A stretch of DNA of 6,477 nucleotides. It comes from Clostridium sp. CAG:762 (lineage in GTDB: Bacteria; Bacillota_I; Bacilli_A; RF39; UBA660). The position numbers and the translations under genes were made by a program. A model generated the notes under the pieces. The model was not told where the DNA came from and made no database searches. It saw nothing but the letters and a program-made list of their open reading frames with translations. This document shows, piece after piece, positions 4,937-6,477 of the stretch. The DNA lies in the NCBI GenBank assembly GCA_000432575.1, contig HF996830.1:1-6477 (forward strand). Reading direction: 5' to 3'. The number at the start of each line of letters is the position of its first letter. Positions within the stretch are counted from its first letter, which is position 1.

Positions 4937-6448
4937 ATGAATAATCAAGATTTAACTTTATTGTCGGAAGGACAAATTTGGGGTAATGATAAAGAATCTC
5001 AATTAGAAGTAATGAGAAAGTATGGAACAAAAGCTGCAATCTCAGATTTATGTGTATTGACAGGTAGCTTTTTATGCGAAGATACATATTATAATATTGA
5101 TGAAGATAATAGTTCTTTAAAAGCAAGGACTAGTTGGTTTTGGACTAGATCAGATGATAACGATAATGATGTCCGCGCGGTTACTGAAAATGGGTATAGG
5201 TGCAACGGATATAGGTATATACGCGATGGTGCTGTTCGCCCAGCTTTGCAATCTTCTGCAATCTTTTCTCAAATCTCCCCGAACAGAGTGAGGGGATACA
5301 ACGGAACTGAGGAAGTAGAATATGGTGAATATCCACAATATGCTGCTGATTCAAGAATGCAAAGTATATTAGAATCAGAATATAATAGAGGAATGAATAA
5401 AACCGGAAGAAGTTATACATTTGATTCAGTAAAATATGATGATTATGATACAGGATTCAATCCAATAACTTATGAAGAATATGAACATCAAGGAAAGAAA
5501 TATATTCGTATAAGAGTAAATTCTGATAAAGATGGAAATAAATTTAAACTTTCGAATGGCATTGAATATAGGGATGGTGATTATGTTTGGGTAGAAGTAT
5601 CACCAGTAAAATGGTTAATTGATGATAGAACAGGAATATTAGTTTCAAAAATAGGGTTAGTTTCTGGAATAAGATTTCTTGATAGAAATCATAATTATAA
5701 AGGTGATTTTAGTAGAACAGAAATGAAGGAATATCTTGATAGATATATGTTACGCGATTTAACACAGACAGCAACATTTACTCATGTTCAAGATATGTCA
5801 CCAGAAGAAAAAACTCAATTTGAAGAAGAAAGAAAACAAGCTGAAAAAAGAAGAAATCCTTATGGTTTAAAATTTGGACAAGTTAGTGAAGAAGAAATTA
5901 TTAAGGGTGCAATAGAAAGTGGTGTAGCAGTATTTTTGCATGGACCTTCATCAGAAGGTAAATCTGCAAGGGTAAAACAGATAGATCCTGATTGTGTAAT
6001 TATTTATCTAAGAAATGCGACACCAGAAAGTTTAAATGGTAAAAGCGTTTATAATCAAGCAACAGGTGAGATGATTGATGTTAAGCCAAGTTGGTTGAAA
6101 AAATTAGAAGAAAAATGTGAAAAAGAACCAGATAGATTTCATATTGTATTTTTAGATGAAATTACAAATGCTCTACCAAGTATTCAAGGTATAGCGTTTA
6201 ATATAGTTTTAGATAGAGAAGTAAATGGTATTTGGAAATTACCAGAAAATGCTAGAATTGTAGCGGCAGGAAATGATATGAAAGATTCACTTGCTGCAAA
6301 TCAGTTAGCAGAGCCATTATTCAATAGATTTGCTCATGTATATATTAAAACAACAACCGAAGGTTGGCTAAAGTGGGCAAGTGAACATAATATACATCCA
6401 GCAATTTACTCTTATATTACTACCAAGTATTCAAGGTATAGCATTTAA
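4937..6448 (+). CDS. Lectin-like/DUF6273-like module fused to MoxR-type AAA+ ATPase, 3' end disrupted
   Basis: A 503-residue reading frame. Residues ~1-120 end in a block starting WFWTRS (67-72) and closing with GAVRPALQSS (98-107), like the W.RS...VRPAL segment of DUF6273/C-type-lectin-like proteins. Residues ~128-280 hold EYGEYPQ (128-134) and SPVKWLIDDRTGILVSK (222 onward), again DUF6273-like. A charged, probably coiled helix spans ~288-306. From NPYG (307) an AAA+ module follows: Walker A GPSSEGKS (336-343), Walker B IVFLDE (403-408), sensor 1 at AAGND (Asn446), and LFNRF with probable arginine finger Arg464. MoxR ATPases usually remodel partner proteins with a VWA-domain partner; none is visible here. 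A sensing N-terminus driving an ATPase is inference. From codon ~495 (6420) the sequence repeats 6173-6230 in a shifted frame and stops at TAA 6446-6448, so the last ~8 residues are not native and the true protein should extend further. Confidence 0.85.
   Translation: MNNQDLTLLSEGQIWGNDKESQLEVMRKYGTKAAISDLCVLTGSFLCEDTYYNIDEDNSSLKARTSWFWTRSDDNDNDVRAVTENGYRCNGYRYIRDGAVRPALQSSAIFSQISPNRVRGYNGTEEVEYGEYPQYAADSRMQSILESEYNRGMNKTGRSYTFDSVKYDDYDTGFNPITYEEYEHQGKKYIRIRVNSDKDGNKFKLSNGIEYRDGDYVWVEVSPVKWLIDDRTGILVSKIGLVSGIRFLDRNHNYKGDFSRTEMKEYLDRYMLRDLTQTATFTHVQDMSPEEKTQFEEERKQAEKRRNPYGLKFGQVSEEEIIKGAIESGVAVFLHGPSSEGKSARVKQIDPDCVIIYLRNATPESLNGKSVYNQATGEMIDVKPSWLKKLEEKCEKEPDRFHIVFLDEITNALPSIQGIAFNIVLDREVNGIWKLPENARIVAAGNDMKDSLAANQLAEPLFNRFAHVYIKTTTEGWLKWASEHNIHPAIYSYITTKYSRYSI
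5135..5300 (+). other. GC-rich, candidate DGR variable-repeat-like segment in the AAA+ fusion protein
   Basis: Positions 5161-5300 contain 66 G/C in 140 bases (47%), clearly above the surrounding AT-rich gene. Three CGC arginine codons occur between residues 80 and 101, while this window otherwise mostly uses AGA. Of the 39 codons for residues 67-105, 25 end in T/C, including a run of six GAT/AAC/AAT codons (73-78). TCCCC (5276-5280) and GGGGA (5292-5296) can form a weak 5-bp hairpin just downstream. Known DGR variable regions sit in C-type-lectin folds with a conserved GC-rich end and often a hairpin after it. No template or reverse transcriptase is present, so the call is a hypothesis. Confidence 0.4.
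6173..6230 (+). repeat. Direct repeat, copy 1 (inside Walker B region)
   Basis: This 58-bp segment encodes LPSIQGIAFNIVLDREVNG in frame, immediately after the Walker B DEITNA. It recurs at 6420-6477 with a single difference (G6196 versus A6443). Confidence 0.97.
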
Positions 6449-6477
6449 TATAGTTTTAGATAGAGAAGTAAATGGTA
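6420..6477 (+). repeat. Direct repeat, copy 2 (contig edge, out of frame)
   Basis: 57 of 58 bases match 6173-6230 at an offset of 247 bp, which is not a multiple of three. The copy is therefore read in another frame and ends the gene at 6446-6448. It reaches exactly to the last base of the window. The one difference is synonymous in the native frame (GCG/GCA, Ala). This pattern suggests a join to a paralogue or strain variant at the assembly edge rather than a real duplication. Confidence 0.95.

Noticed and set aside
4902..5420. Several minus-strand open frames over the start of the AAA+ gene
   Set aside because: They oppose a gene with clear domains, promoter and ribosome site; their translations look like random hydrophobic/aromatic sequence.
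1..6477. Mycoplasma-type genetic code (TGA as Trp)
   Set aside because: All seven coding regions run full length with TGG for Trp and no in-frame TGA, and ddl implies a cell wall.
1..6477. CRISPR array, tRNA/rRNA genes, DGR reverse transcriptase or template repeat
   Set aside because: No regularly spaced repeats, cloverleaf-like or rRNA sequence, and no YxDD-type reverse transcriptase frame were seen; the two variable-looking segments share no evident sequence with each other.

Overview
The window is AT-rich with short intergenic gaps. Every coding region but one transposase remnant lies on the + strand. SD-type ribosome sites, GTG/ATG starts and A/T-ending codons suggest a low-GC Gram-positive (Firmicutes/Bacilli) bacterium. 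A D-Ala-D-Ala ligase implies a peptidoglycan wall, and no in-frame TGA is needed in any gene, so a wall-less TGA=Trp Mycoplasma is unlikely. From memory, the first and last proteins resemble families common in uncultured gut Bacilli of the RF39/'CAG' type; that placement is inference. Both ends fall inside genes, and the right end closes with a duplicated segment, so the window looks like a whole metagenomic contig.

Layout. (1) Positions 3-866 hold the 3' part of a secreted or phage/pilin-like protein. It ends in a formylglycine-generating-enzyme/C-type-lectin-like domain whose last ~35 codons have very unusual third positions. (2) A strong terminator (927-970) abuts a promoter (972-1000) that drives a tight three-gene operon: alpha/beta hydrolase, D-Ala-D-Ala ligase (ddl) and the Holliday-junction protein ruvA, with overlapping ends. 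(3) A second promoter (3506-3534) drives a membrane-anchored thioredoxin-like protein (CGWC) and a small bacterial-PH-domain-like protein, closed by a terminator (4498-4525). (4) A ~400 bp gap holds a decayed C-terminal remnant of an IS1595-like transposase on the minus strand. (5) An extended -10 promoter precedes a large protein joining an N-terminal variable-looking lectin-like/DUF6273-like region to a MoxR-type AAA+ ATPase. Its 3' end is disrupted by an out-of-frame 58 bp direct repeat at the contig edge.

The core block (1018-4494) is ordinary housekeeping: wall precursor synthesis, recombination, envelope redox. The two flanking genes are the interesting part. Each carries a C-type-lectin-like segment with composition unlike the rest of its gene: 31 of 35 codons ending in T/C in the first, and a ~47% GC island in the second. 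Both are the kind of segment diversified by diversity-generating retroelements (DGRs). No reverse transcriptase or template repeat is in the window, so any DGR would have to act from elsewhere. This is a hypothesis, not a demonstrated system.
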